From: Chondrosia reniformis
Lineage: Eukaryota; Porifera; Demospongiae; Chondrillida; Chondrillidae
Assembly: GCA_947172415.1 (NCBI GenBank)
Contig: OX359197.1
Coordinates: forward strand, 3,906,001 to 3,970,000
DNA length: 64,000 bases
Direction of reading: 5' to 3'
Part shown: positions 1 through 9,859 of the stretch, piece by piece
Numbering within the stretch: the first letter of the stretch is position 1
How the letters are laid out: the number at the start of each line of letters is the position of its first letter
Program-made: the position numbers and the translations under genes
Notes under the pieces: generated by a model
What the model saw: only the letters and a program-made list of their open reading frames with translations
What the model was told of the DNA's origin: nothing
The model's database searches: none

Positions 1-884
1 GATGTATGTACTAGTTATTTGTTCTAATTATTAGTTGTATGAACTAGTTATATGTACTAGGTTGTAGTTGTAGGCACTAGTTTTATGTACTACTTATATG
101 TAATATGTGTATGTACTAATTATATGTACCAGTTAAATTTTTATGTATTAGTTATATGTAATAGGTGTGTGTACTAGTTATATGTACTAGTTGCAAGTAC
201 TAGTTGTATTCACTAGTTGTATGGACTAGTACTAGCTATATTTACTAGTTGTAGGTACTAGTTGTATGTACTAGTTTTATGTACTTGTTGTAGATTGTTG
301 TACTAGTTATACTAGGTACTAGGAAGGTACTAGTCGTATGTACTAGAAACTAGTTTTATGTACTAGTTGTGTGTACTAGTTTTATGAACTAGTTGTATGT
401 ACTAGTTATATGTACTAGTTGGGTACTATTTATAGGTACTAGTTGAATAAGTTCTAGTACTAGTAAAATTAGGTACTAGGTAGGTACTAGTTGTAAGTAC
501 TAATTGCATATACTAGTTGTATGTACTAGTTGTATACCAGTTGTATGTACTAGTTGTATGTGCTAGTTGTAATATGTTCTAGAACAAGTTATTTTTAATC
601 GTTATATTTACTAGTTGTATGTACTAGTACAAGTTATATATTTTAGTTATATTTACCAGTTATATTTACTAGATGTTTGTACTGGTTGTATGTACTAGTT
701 GTAAGTACTAGTTGTAGCACTAATTGTAAGGACTAATTGTATGTACTAGTTGTATATAGTAGTGGAGTTGTATTTACTATTTGTATGTACTAGTTATATG
801 TTTGTGAACTAGTTATATGTACTAGTTGTACTTACTATTTATATTTACTAAATATATGTGTAGGTATTAGGTATATGTACCACT
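1..884 (+). repeat. 13-bp minisatellite array, forward
   Basis: Degenerate tandem array of the 13-bp unit GTACTAGTTGTAT, with frequent T/A and G/A changes and half-unit indels (extra ACTAGTA blocks). Each unit holds two small palindromes, GTAC and ACTAGT, so orientation is read only from TTGTAT against ATACAA. The first 270 bp recur with few changes at 1,617-1,880 and the part from 419 recurs near 2,010, so a higher-order repeat of about 1.6 kb is superimposed. No coding sequence seen. Confidence 0.95.
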
Positions 885-1195
885 TGGGGGTGCTGGTGGC
901 CTGGAAGCTAGAAGCAAAAGATTAAAAGCCAAGAAACAATGGGATGGCCTGAGCTCACCACCAGGGCAGAGAAGAAAAAAAGAAAGAAAGAAAGGAAGAA
1001 AAGTGGCACCCCTACCATCAACATCTGCCCAAACTGATTACTGACTGATTAACTATTAACTGATCTGTGTATATGTGTATGTGTTGATATTTACTTTAAT
1101 TTCTGGACATTAAAACTGGGCCCCATGAAAAGTAGCCCCTGGCTAATTGGGCATCCCTGTATAAATAAGATAAGTAAAGTAAAGTAAAGTAAAGT
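885..1195 (+). mobile_element. 5'-truncated LINE 3' end
   Basis: Non-array block inside the minisatellite. It begins with about 50 open codons in one frame (GAGGLEARSKRLKAKKQ and on, basic and Lys-rich, ending at a TGA near 1,044), followed by a 3' UTR and a tail of AAGTA units after AATAAGATA. The tail resembles that of the LINE at 11,674-14,289, which also ends AATAAGATA plus pentamer repeats. Read as the last few hundred bases of an L2/CR1-like LINE. The homologous array segment near 2.5 kb lacks it, so it arrived after the array duplication. Confidence 0.6.
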
Positions 1196-3934
1196 ATGTA
1201 CTAGCTGTATGTATATACTGGTTGTATGTACTAATTGCACCTACTAGTTGTCATGTACTATTACTAGTTATATTTACTAGTTGTAGATGCTAGTTGTATG
1301 TACAAGTTGTATGTGGTAGTTGTATGTACTAATTGTATGTACTAGTTGTATATACTAGTTGTATGTACTAGATATGAACAAGTTCTATGTAGTAGTAGTA
1401 TGCACTAGTTGTTTGTACTAGCTATGTACTAGATTTATGTACTAGTTGTATGTACTAATTGTATGTAGTAGTTGTATTTACTATATAGTTGTATATCCTA
1501 GTTGTATTTACTCGATGTATATACTATTTATATATACTGTTATATGTAGTAGTTGTGTGTACTAGTTATATGTACTAGTTGTATGTATTAGTTGTGTGTA
1601 CTAGTTGTATTTTCTAGATGTATGTACTAGTTATATGTTCTAATTATTAGTTGTATGAACTAGTTATATGTACTAGGTTGTAGTTGTAGGCACTAGTTTT
1701 ATGTACTACTTATATGTAATATGTGTATGAACTAATCATATGTACAAGTTAAATTTTTATGTATTAGTTATATGTAGTAGGTGTGTGTACTAGTTATATG
1801 TACTAGTTGCAAGTACTAGTTGTATTCACTAGTTGTATGGACTAGTACTAGCTATATTTACTAGTTGTAGGTATTAGTTGTGTGTGGTAGTTGTATGTAG
1901 TAGTTCCATGTACAAATTATATGAACTAGTTGTGTGTTCTAGTTGTATGAATATACTAGTTGTATGTACTAGTTTTATGAACTAGTTGTATGCACTAGTT
2001 ATATGTACTAGTTGAGTACTATTTATAGGTACTAGTTGAATAAGTTCAAGAACTAGTAAAATTAGGTACTAAGTAGGTACTAGTTGTAAGTACTAATTGC
2101 ATATATTAGTTGTATGTACTAGTTGTATACCAGTTGTATGGACTAGTTGTATGTGCTAGTTGTATCAACTAGTAATATGTTCTAGAACAAGTTATATTTA
2201 ATCGTTATATTTACTAGTTGTATGTACTAGTTGTATGTACTAGTTGTAGCACTAATTGTATGTACTAGTTGTATGTACTAGATGTATGTACTAATTGTGT
2301 GAAATAATTATACATCATAGTAGAAGTTCTAGTTTAATGTACTAGTTGTATGGACTATTTATATGTATAAGGTATATGTGTATGTTATAGTCATAACTAC
2401 TAGTTGTATGTGCTAGTTATATGAACTAGTGGTATGGACTAGTTATATGGACTAGTTATATGCGTATGTACTAGTTATACGTAGTAGTTGTTTGCACTAG
2501 TTATATGTACTAGTTGATTGTACTATTTGTATATACTAGTAAATGTACTACTTGTAGGTTCTAATACTAGTTATACTAGGTACTAGGTAGGTGCTAGTTG
2601 TATGTACTAGCACTAGTTATATTTACTAGTTGTAGGGACTAGTTGTATGCACTAGTTCTACGCACTAGCACTGGTTATATTTACTAGTTGTAAGTACTAG
2701 TTGTCTGTACTAGTTGAATGTAATAGTTGTATGAACAAGATGTATGTAGTAGTAAAAGTGATATTTACTACTTGGAGGTATTAGTTGTATGTGTTTAGTG
2801 TATGTAGTAGTTGTATGTTGCAATTGTATGAACTAGTTTTTTGTACTAGTTTTATGTACTAGTTGTATGTACTAGTTATACACTAATGTATGTACTAGTT
2901 GTATGTACTGGTTATATACTAGTTGTATGTATTAGTTGTATATACTAGTTGTTTGTATTAGTTGTGTGTACTAGTTGTATGTATTAACTGTATGTATTAG
3001 TTATGTACTAGTTGCATGTGCTGGTTCTAATTTGTACTAGTACTGGTAACATTTACTAGTTGTAGGTACTAGTTTTATGTACTAATTGTTTGTACTAGTT
3101 AAGTATTAGTTATATGTATAGTTTTATGTACTATTTCTGTGTACTAGTTGTATGTACTATTTGTAGATACTACTTGTATGTACTAGTTGTATATACTAGT
3201 ATATGTTCTACTTGTAGGTTGTACTACTAGTTATACTAGGTACTAGGTAAGTGCTAGTTGTATGTACTAGCACTAGTTATGTTTACAATTTCTACGTACT
3301 AGGTGCATGTACTTGTTGAATGTTATAGTTGTATGTACTAGTTGTGTATAATTGTTGTATGTACTAGTTTTTATGTTCTAGTTGTATGTGCAAGAACTAG
3401 CTATATTAACTAGTTGTAGGTGCTAGTTATATGTACTAGATGTATGTAGTTATATGTACTACTTTTATGTACTAGTTGTGTGTAATTGTTGAATGTACTA
3501 GTAACTAGTTGAATGTACTAGTTATATGTACTAGTTGTATATGTGTACTAGTTGTATATGCTAGTTGTATTTTCTAATTTTTATAGATAAATATACTACT
3601 TTTATGCAGTACTTGTGTGTTTTGGGTGTATGTATTAGTTATATTTACCTGTTGCAGTTACTAATTGGATGTACTAGTTGTATGTACTAGCTATATGTAC
3701 TAGTTGTATGTACTTGTTGTATGTACTAGTTTTATGTACTAGATACTAGTTGCATGTACTAGTTGTATGTACTAGTTGTATGAACTAGTAACTATCTGGA
3801 TGTATTAATTGTATGTACTAGTTGTGTGTACTAGATGTATGTAGTTATACGTACTACTTTTATGTACAAGTTGTGTGTAATTGTTGGATGTACTAGTAAC
3901 TAGTTGTATGTACTAGTTATATGTAAATATATGT
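1196..3934 (+). repeat. 13-bp minisatellite array, forward
   Basis: Continuation of the GTACTAGTTGTAT array. The stretch 1,617-2,200 repeats 1-600. The stretch 3,190-3,270 is matched in reverse complement near 33.9-34.0 kb, and 3,480-3,930 is matched forward near 11.25-11.64 kb. No gene seen. Confidence 0.95.
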
Positions 3935-4200
3935 ATAATACGAGTTCATTCGCAACTATTGTAACACTTAATTTATACGTCAATACATCGTTTTTGCAAA
4001 TGGCGGCGTTCAGGAAGCTTTAGTTAACGAAGCTTTTCTGTCGCTATTTATAATTTTCAGGACACTTAAGCGTCCTCAATCGTTAGGATAAAGAATAGTA
4101 TATCAAAGCCCAACGATGCGGCCAAGTAGTTCGAGTAAATTCGGGCGCAGCAGCCCCACTAGTTTTTAAACTCGAACTACTTGTTTTTTATTGATATACA
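3935..4200. other. unclassified insert with nested inverted repeats
   Basis: About 265 bp of non-array, more GC-rich sequence. It contains a near-perfect 18-bp palindrome around 4,058-4,076 (AGGACACTTAAGCGTCCT) and a foldback: GTATATCAA at 4,098-4,106 pairs with TTGATATAC at 4,191-4,199, and AAGTAGTTCGAGT at 4,124-4,136 pairs with ACTCGAACTACTT at 4,170-4,182. No open frame, no tRNA or snRNA signature recognised. The duplicated array near 11.47 kb has ordinary 13-mers at this place. May be a small non-autonomous element or a structured RNA; family unknown. Confidence 0.5.
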
Positions 4201-4359
4201 CACTATTTGTATGCAGTACTTGTGTGTTTTGGTTGTATGTATTAGTAATATTTACCTTTTGCATTTACTAGTTGGATGTACTAGTTGTATGAACCAGTTG
4301 TATGTACTAGTTGCATGTACTAGTAACTAGATATAAGTACAAGATGTATGTAGCAGTTG
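4201..4359 (+). repeat. 13-bp minisatellite array, forward
   Basis: Short array stretch between two inserts. Bases 4,318-4,352 read like the empty site of the LINE insertion found at 11,674-14,289. Confidence 0.9.
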
Positions 4360-4363
4360 TATC

Positions 4364-4385
4364 AGGGAGTACGGTAGTACTCCCT
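4364..4385. other. terminal hairpin of foldback family, copy A
   Basis: AGGGAGTAC, loop GGTA, GTACTCCCT: a perfect 9-bp stem at the element end. The same hairpin ends copies B-E, with paired changes in B and D (AGAGAGTAC / GTACTCTCT). Confidence 0.8.
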
Positions 4386-5210
4386 ATGTAGGGATGACAC
4401 CTTTTTTTTTCGTTTTCCCCATACATTGGTATAGGAGCGAAATCCCGAAATAGGCCGAAAATCGACAAAACAAGGCTATGTATAGCTAAATATACAATAT
4501 ACATACTCTAAATAGACCTGAAAAGCAAGCGAATATGTCCCACTGGCGAAACAATAAACTTTAAAAATTCCCATTTTCGTCTTCTTCATATTCTTCTTCT
4601 TCTTCTTCTTATTCTTCTTCGTCAGCCATAACTAAAAAACTACTTAAGCTTTTAGATTAATTGTTGAACAAAACTATTGCAAATTTTCCGCGCTGTATTC
4701 TTTTGTAGGAGCGAGAGCGATAACGTTATTATTGGGCATGACGGTTTTTGTAGCCCCCGTAGCAAAGGCATCAATAAATCCGCCATTTAATAATGACGTC
4801 ATCTCTAGGATACCTTGGAGATTGCGAAATAAAAGTAGGCCTTTATTTGAGTATTTGAGTATAGAAATGTACGTACGCTATTATATTGACGAAGTAGTAT
4901 TGCCTAGAAGAGATTTTATATTGTTCGCAAATTGCTAGCTATGTATTTTTGTTTTTGTACCCTCGACATCTTTAATGGGCTAACCCGCTTCAAAGTTAGT
5001 CAGATGGCTGCCTCGGATAAGTGACACAGAACTTGGTGAGTGAAACTACAGCAATTGAATTAACAGAGGCGATCTGTGTGTGTCTAAACTGTATTCTGAA
5101 ACAGTTTGTTAGGGTAGGGTGTGGCCTAACAGAAGTACTCTATGTTGTATGTCGTCTATTTGTGTAGCTCTCTGTCAGTCATTACATTAACAGTGTAACT
5201 CCTTTTTCGG

Positions 5211-5771
5211 ATGGGTTTCTATGTGCAAGTCTTTAAAGGAACTCATTACAGTAGAACGTTAAGAAACACTTTAATTTGTAAAAGAGATAATCTTATAACT
5301 ATCGTGAATGAATTATTAGAATGCCTAAGACTACGGTCAAAATTATTTAACATTATAAGTCAGGTTAGGGGTAGCTTGAAAGGTGTAAACCTTACAAGCT
5401 AACATTATTAAAAGTAACGTGTGGAATGGATGGATGGGTGTTTTTATGTGCGAGTCTTTTGAGCGACTCATTACAATGTTACGTTTATAAACACTTTAAT
5501 TCGAAAAAGAGCTAAGCTCATCAATAGCATGAATGAATTATTAGGAGGCCTAGGGCTACGTAGCTTAGTTCTTTAGAAACACTTTAATTTGTAAAACAGA
5601 TAATCTTATCGCTATCGTAAATGAATTATTAGAATGCCTAAGGCCTAAGTTAGAAGTCAGATTAGTGATAGCATGAAAGGTGTAAGCCTTACTAGAAAGA
5701 TAACATTAGAGTTTGTTTAGAAACACTTTAACTCGAGCTTATCAGTAGCGTGAATGAATTATTAGGAGGCC
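5211..5771 (+). repeat. diverged tandem units inside copy A
   Basis: Four related units marked by AACACTTTAATT (5,264; 5,489; 5,577; 5,715) and GAATGAATTATTAG (5,303; 5,530; 5,617; 5,752). They alternate two endings, GAATGCCTAAG and GAGGCCTAGGG, so the ancestral unit looks dimeric. The fourth unit is split by the Ginger element and resumes at 9,717. Only short non-homologous open frames fall here; no gene is supported. Confidence 0.75.
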
Positions 5772-5850
5772 TGTCACGAAACTTTTGGTCCGGCGAAAAA
5801 TTTGGTCTGCCCGGACCAAAATTTTCGGAAATTTTGGTCCTACCTTGAAA
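5772..5850 (+). repeat. left terminal/subterminal repeats of the Ginger-like element
   Basis: TGTCACGAAACTTTTGGTCC, then inverted and direct copies of GGACCAAAATTTTC. It matches the right end in reverse complement, where the TGAAACTTTTGGT block lies about 15 bp further in. Confidence 0.8.
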
Positions 5851-6066
5851 ATAGTGGTCCTGTGTCATTATTCACTTTTAAAATCGCTTTTAAGGTATTC
5901 ATGCAGATAGATTAAAGACGGAAATGTTATTCTATCCTGAGAACTTTATTCGTACCCTTCGTTTTTAATAGTATCGTCGTGGAAGCGCTTCCCACAACTG
6001 CATACGAGACGATAACGTAAGTAGTGTTCACAATCGTCGACCTTAGGCTGAAGTAGGGATACGAGC

Positions 6067-6504
6067 TTGCGATTTTTGACCAATAGAAAAGTGACATATA
6101 AAAGGAGTGCCAAGATGGTCTATATAAAGGCTAGCAAATTTGTATCGCCAAAATATTTAGAGATGAACTCGACTATACGATCAGAATTGAGATACCAAGC
6201 GCCTGTGCCAAATGTTAGCAGTAGCAAGGAAGGTGGATCAGTATATCCATCTACACTTAACTGTAAAACAGAAAATAACAAAGAAGCAGACCACAAGCTA
6301 TTAGAGGAGTCATTAACAAATACAAATGAGGAGAATAAGGAAGAAGCTGATCGGCAGCTTTTGCAAGAAGCATTTATTTACGCTACTGAGAAGAGGTATC
6401 CAGCAGGATCTGGGCAAAACAGAAAGAGAATCATAAGGAAGAAGGCTACCAAGTTTGTATTGCAGAATGGAGAATTGAGATACACAATTAAGAAGAAAGA
6501 TAAG
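6067..6504 (+). CDS. Ginger transposase, N-terminal exon
   Basis: Open frame of 157 codons from the ATG-like start at 6,067. I end the exon at 6,504, where AAG is followed by GTTTGT, and join it to the exon at 6,622. Residues about 1-110 are polar and rich in Glu/Asn/Lys, with no recognised domain. Residues about 115-146 (RKRIIRKKATKFVLQNGELR...) resemble the short FVLxxGxLxY strand segment that precedes the H2C2 zinc finger in Gypsy-like integrases. The start codon is uncertain because an upstream non-coding exon is possible. The reverse frame 6,378-6,560 is a shadow. Confidence 0.6.
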
Positions 6505-6621
6505 GTTTGTTTCGCCCCATACTTTTTAGGAGGAAAATAAATGTTATTTGCAATTGCCAACTTGTGTATATCAATTTATATATCCAGTTTATTATTGCCT
6601 GTTGTTTATGACCCTATGTAG

Positions 6622-8321
6622 GAGGTGTCACTGCGGTACATTACCAGCAAAGGGGAAAGAACGAAGATTTTATCAAGTTGTCATGTTGACAAAACAGCAG
6701 GACACATGGGTAAAACAAGAACAATAAACAGAATCAAAGAGCGTTTTACGTGGAAGGGGATAGTAAAGGATGTACAGCATATGGTACGTATATATGTATA
6801 GATTCTAAAGTATCATATGTTATAATTAGTACAAAGTTTATATATAAACATCATTCATGCTCAAATTCAAATTATATAGATTCAATCCTGTGATGTATGT
6901 CAGAGAATGAATCGAAAACTTACAACAGGAACCCCCAAATTGCATCCAATACCAGTGAAGGAGCCCTGGTACATGATTGGAATTGACTTTGTAGGACCGA
7001 TATCTCCACCCTCTACTGATGGTAGTCAGTACATATTAACCATAAGTGATTACTTCACAAAGTGGGTTGAAGCACTACCAACATCTGACAAGAGTGCCAG
7101 TACTGTTGCTACTGCGTTGTTCAGAGTGAGTATTAATTGTACAATGTCATGCATTTTTGTGTGATGTATATATTTCACAACAAAGGTATTGAAAGAGTTA
7201 ACCTCTCAGGTGTTCTTAGCAAGAAGTCTATATTGGAAACCATTGAAAACCTTTCTTTCTATAGACCTTGTATATATTACCCACATGCAGTTGTCCTTCC
7301 CCACCTTACTAAGAATATAAGTATACAAGCTGCAATTTTGAATTCTATTCATAATTAATGACCCCCTTTTCAATTGATAAGCCCTTCATGAAAATACATT
7401 TTAGTCATTAGCATACACCTTCAATTTCCTGCCTAACATTTAATATAAAAAAATCCCCTTTTCCAAACTGCAGGTTTTCATGCGAATGGGAATCCCCCAA
7501 GTCATTCTCTCAGATCAAGGAAGGGAGTTTAACAATCAATTGGACACAAGTTTATGTTCACTGCTTGGCATTAGTCATCGTCTCTCTACTCCTTATCATC
7601 CACAGGTAAGCACTCAACAATAATAGATACATGTCTATTTGAATGTTTTACATGCACTCTGTTTTCTCTATACAGTGCAATGGTCTAGATGAAAGGTTTA
7701 ACCAAACCCTCCAATCTATGTTGGCTAAATTCGTATATGATAAGAAGGAAGAATGGAGCAGTTTCCCGGATACTTGTGTTTTGCCTACAACACATCCAGA
7801 CATGATTCCTCCAAGTTTACCCCCTTTCAGCTTATGTTTAATCGAACAGCAACTATTCCGATCGATATCGAATTGAGGAAAGAGAACCCTGAGAATTTGG
7901 CTGTTGCATACCACCAATTACTAGAAGTTGACAATGAAAAAAGGGGGAGCAGAGCAAAAAACTTTTAGAAGAGGCAAAAGAGAACATTTTACATGCACAG
8001 CAGAAACAAAAAGATCACTATGACAGAAAGTATGCAAAGCCTCATCTATTTGAGAAAGGGCAGTTGGTCTTAAAGAAGGATTTCACTCGCCGCAAGAGGA
8101 AGGGAGGGAAGTTAGACCCCAGGTTTTCAGGTCCTTTTACCATCATTATAGACCTGGGCAAGGGAACATATCTTCTTTCACGATCTGGAACCCCAGATGA
8201 TACAGTACAAGTGACTGGTGCCCATCTCAAGCCCTACACCACTCCTCCAGATAATCAAGTAGAGAGTGAGTTCTCAGATGAACAGGAAGTTAAGGAATGT
8301 TCAAATTCGGATAAAGAATAA
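6622..8321 (+). CDS. Ginger transposase: H2C2 zinc finger, DDE integrase core, GPY/F module
   Basis: Exons read as 6,622-6,783, 6,880-7,125, 7,474-7,605 and from 7,676, all phase 0 with AG/GT borders. The first has SCHVDKTAGHMG, the His pair of an H2C2 finger, and the second begins SCDVCQR, its Cys pair. The integrase core follows, with acidic residues in GIDFVGP, LSDQGREF and NGLDERFNQT, the D, D and E of the catalytic triad. Near 7,770-7,850 comes the FAYNTSRHDSS / TPFQLMFNR segment typical of the C-terminal part, and near 8,120 the GPF sequence of the GPY/F module, reading RFSGPFTIIIDLGKGTYLL. The product would bind and cut the element ends. The last part is not one clean frame. Confidence 0.8.
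7163..7330 (+). mobile_element. Penelope-like (Naiad-type) relic in a Ginger intron
   Basis: Within the intron 7,126-7,473 there is an open stretch reading FHNKGIERVNLSGVLSKKSI. The Naiad element at 53,843-53,915 reads FHNKGVEKIGLSGILNQKLV, and the DNA also aligns there (shared CCTCTCAGGT). Further on, VVLPHLTKNI resembles IVLPHLQRNV from the Naiad C-terminus. Probably an internally deleted retroelement scrap inserted into, or captured by, the intron. Confidence 0.5.
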
Positions 8322-8396
8322 CTTGACAATGTAGACCCTCAACCAGTCGTAGACTCTCATGATCAACCAGTTATAGATCCTCGACCAGTTGTACCA

Positions 8397-9302
8397 GTGG
8401 GAGAGCCTGTAAGATCAGTGAATGTGGCTGCAAAGAAATTACTTTTGGAATTATCACGTCATGATAAGGCTACTAGGAACCAGAAGAAGACTTGGCATGA
8501 AGTAATAGACCTAGAAGAGCCAGAACCAATCCCAAGTAAGAGAAGAAGGGTGCATCAAGAGTCATCTTTGAACCAGATTTGGACTGGGCAGCTTACTAAC
8601 ATTGACAAAGGTATCATTTTGAGTACCACTGGGTGGCTCAATGAAGGTATTATCTCTACAGTGCAAAAACTGTTGAAAGAGATGGCCCCAAGTAATCTAG
8701 GTGGCTTCCAAGACACCTTTCATGGTATTTACTGTGGCTATGAAATTGAGACCTCAGCTTTTGTTCAAATTGTCCACAATGGCACTAACCACTGGCTCAC
8801 TATTAGCACAATTGGTGCCAAAGAAGCTGAGGTTTTTATTTATGATAGCCTCTATTGTAGTGTATCCAATGCCGTTAAGAATCAGATCGCAGCTTTATTA
8901 TCAACTCCATCAAAGGAGATTAGCCTAAAATTTGTCTCTGTACAGAAACAGCAAGGAGGATGTGATTGCGGATTTTTTGCTATTGCGTTTGCCACTGCCT
9001 TAGTCACTGGACAGAATCCAGGAGGCATAATATTTGACCAATCCAAAATGAGAAGGCACTCGTACAGTTGCTTAAATAAAGGAAGATTGGAGATGTTTCC
9101 CATTCTTGAAAGGAAAGAGCCAGCCATTTCCTCTACTGATATTCTTCCGGTACATTGCTTATGCAATATGCCTGAGATTGTTGGAGCAGACATGGCAGAA
9201 TGCAGTAAATGTACGAAATGGTTTCCTGTAACCTGTGTCAATGTCCCCAAGGAGATTTTTTCAGATTCAACTATATCTTGGTTTTGTCCTCTGTGTTCCT
9301 AG
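8397..9302 (+). CDS. Ulp1-like (C48) cysteine protease with PHD-like finger, Ginger passenger domain
   Basis: Open frame of 301 codons following the integrase region, in the same frame across the stop at 8,319-8,321. The link between the two carries imperfect repeats of the type DPQPVV / DPRPVV, so this is likely the C-terminal half of one polyprotein. Residues about 60-210 form a Ulp1-type fold. The catalytic His is in NHWLTIS, the Asp in FIYDSLY and the Cys in QGGCDCGFFAIAFA, in the order of SUMO/NEDD8 proteases. Residues about 250-301 have the Cys pairs of a PHD-like zinc finger (HCLCNMP, ECSKCTKWF, WFCPLC). Some Ginger elements are known to carry cysteine-protease and PHD domains. Probable roles are polyprotein processing or deubiquitination/deSUMOylation, and chromatin reading; these are inferred. 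Confidence 0.8.
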   Translation: MGEPVRSVNVAAKKLLLELSRHDKATRNQKKTWHEVIDLEEPEPIPSKRRRVHQESSLNQIWTGQLTNIDKGIILSTTGWLNEGIISTVQKLLKEMAPSNLGGFQDTFHGIYCGYEIETSAFVQIVHNGTNHWLTISTIGAKEAEVFIYDSLYCSVSNAVKNQIAALLSTPSKEISLKFVSVQKQQGGCDCGFFAIAFATALVTGQNPGGIIFDQSKMRRHSYSCLNKGRLEMFPILERKEPAISSTDILPVHCLCNMPEIVGADMAECSKCTKWFPVTCVNVPKEIFSDSTISWFCPLCS

Positions 9303-9511
9303 TTTCTTTTGTTCTTGCTCATAAACACGAACAGACAGATGCATGAACTAGCTTTTTCTTATCCTTTTTTTGCATTTATTGTAATTATATATTTTTATTG
9401 TACTAAACTTTATATCAACTTGCATGTGGACCAAAATGCATTCACAGCTGCCTTAAAATATTTACATAATACTTTTTATAATTCTTATAATTGCCAACTA
9501 AACTGCTGGAC
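9303..9511 (+). other. Ginger 3' region, no gene seen
   Basis: AT-rich sequence between the protease stop and the right subterminal repeats. It includes ACTTGCATGTGG and short open frames without similarity. Confidence 0.6.
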
Positions 9512-9716
9512 CAAAATTTTCAGCTTTCTTCTTGAAAAGTTTGGTCCTAGGTCTAATACTATGTAATGTTAGACCTAGGATCAAAATTTTCAGAGTAGGA
9601 CCAAAATTTTCTGAGTCATTTCTGAAAAAATTGGTCCAGGACCAAAATTTTCAAGAAAAAAGCTGAAAATTTTGGTCCCTAGCACCAAAAGTTTCAGGAT
9701 CAAAATTCCAGTGACA
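9512..9716 (+). repeat. right subterminal and terminal repeats of the Ginger-like element
   Basis: At least six copies, in both orientations, of GGACCAAAATTTTCAG, ending CCAGTGACA. Likely transposase-binding sites. It is followed directly by the GGCC target duplicate. Confidence 0.8.
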
Positions 9717-9859
9717 GGCCTAGGGCTGCGTAGCTTAGCTCTTTAGCTTATCCCTAGCGTGTATGATATAATGTACGACGAAATTTAAGATGTAATTTAA
9801 AGACGTTATATAAGGAAGGTAATTCCCAGCTCATGCTCCATAAAAAGTACAGAAACTAG

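Larger units (their letters stand above)
5772..9716 (+). mobile_element. Ginger-like DNA transposon (Gypsy-integrase-related)
   Basis: The element starts TGTCACGAAAC and ends GTGACA, with 4-bp target duplication GGCC at 5,768-5,771 and 9,717-9,720. Ends are imperfect inverted repeats enriched in GGACCAAAATTTTC on both sides. There is no gag, RT or LTR, so this is a cut-and-paste DNA transposon whose transposase resembles LTR-element integrase, as in the Ginger superfamily. From left to right the coding parts are an N-terminal region, an H2C2 zinc finger, an integrase core with GPY/F module, a Ulp1-type protease and a PHD-like finger. Exons are joined by typical GT-AG introns in phase 0. The frame looks broken in about two places, so this copy is probably inactive. 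Confidence 0.85.

Noticed and set aside
4732-5402. Two open frames of 63-68 codons in foldback copy A
   Set aside because: They are not conserved in copies B-E, run through repeat units, and show no domain.
5772-9716. The integrase region as part of a Gypsy-type LTR element
   Set aside because: No gag, protease of the aspartic type, RT or LTRs; there are inverted ends with a 4-bp duplication and introns in the integrase region. A Ginger DNA transposon fits.
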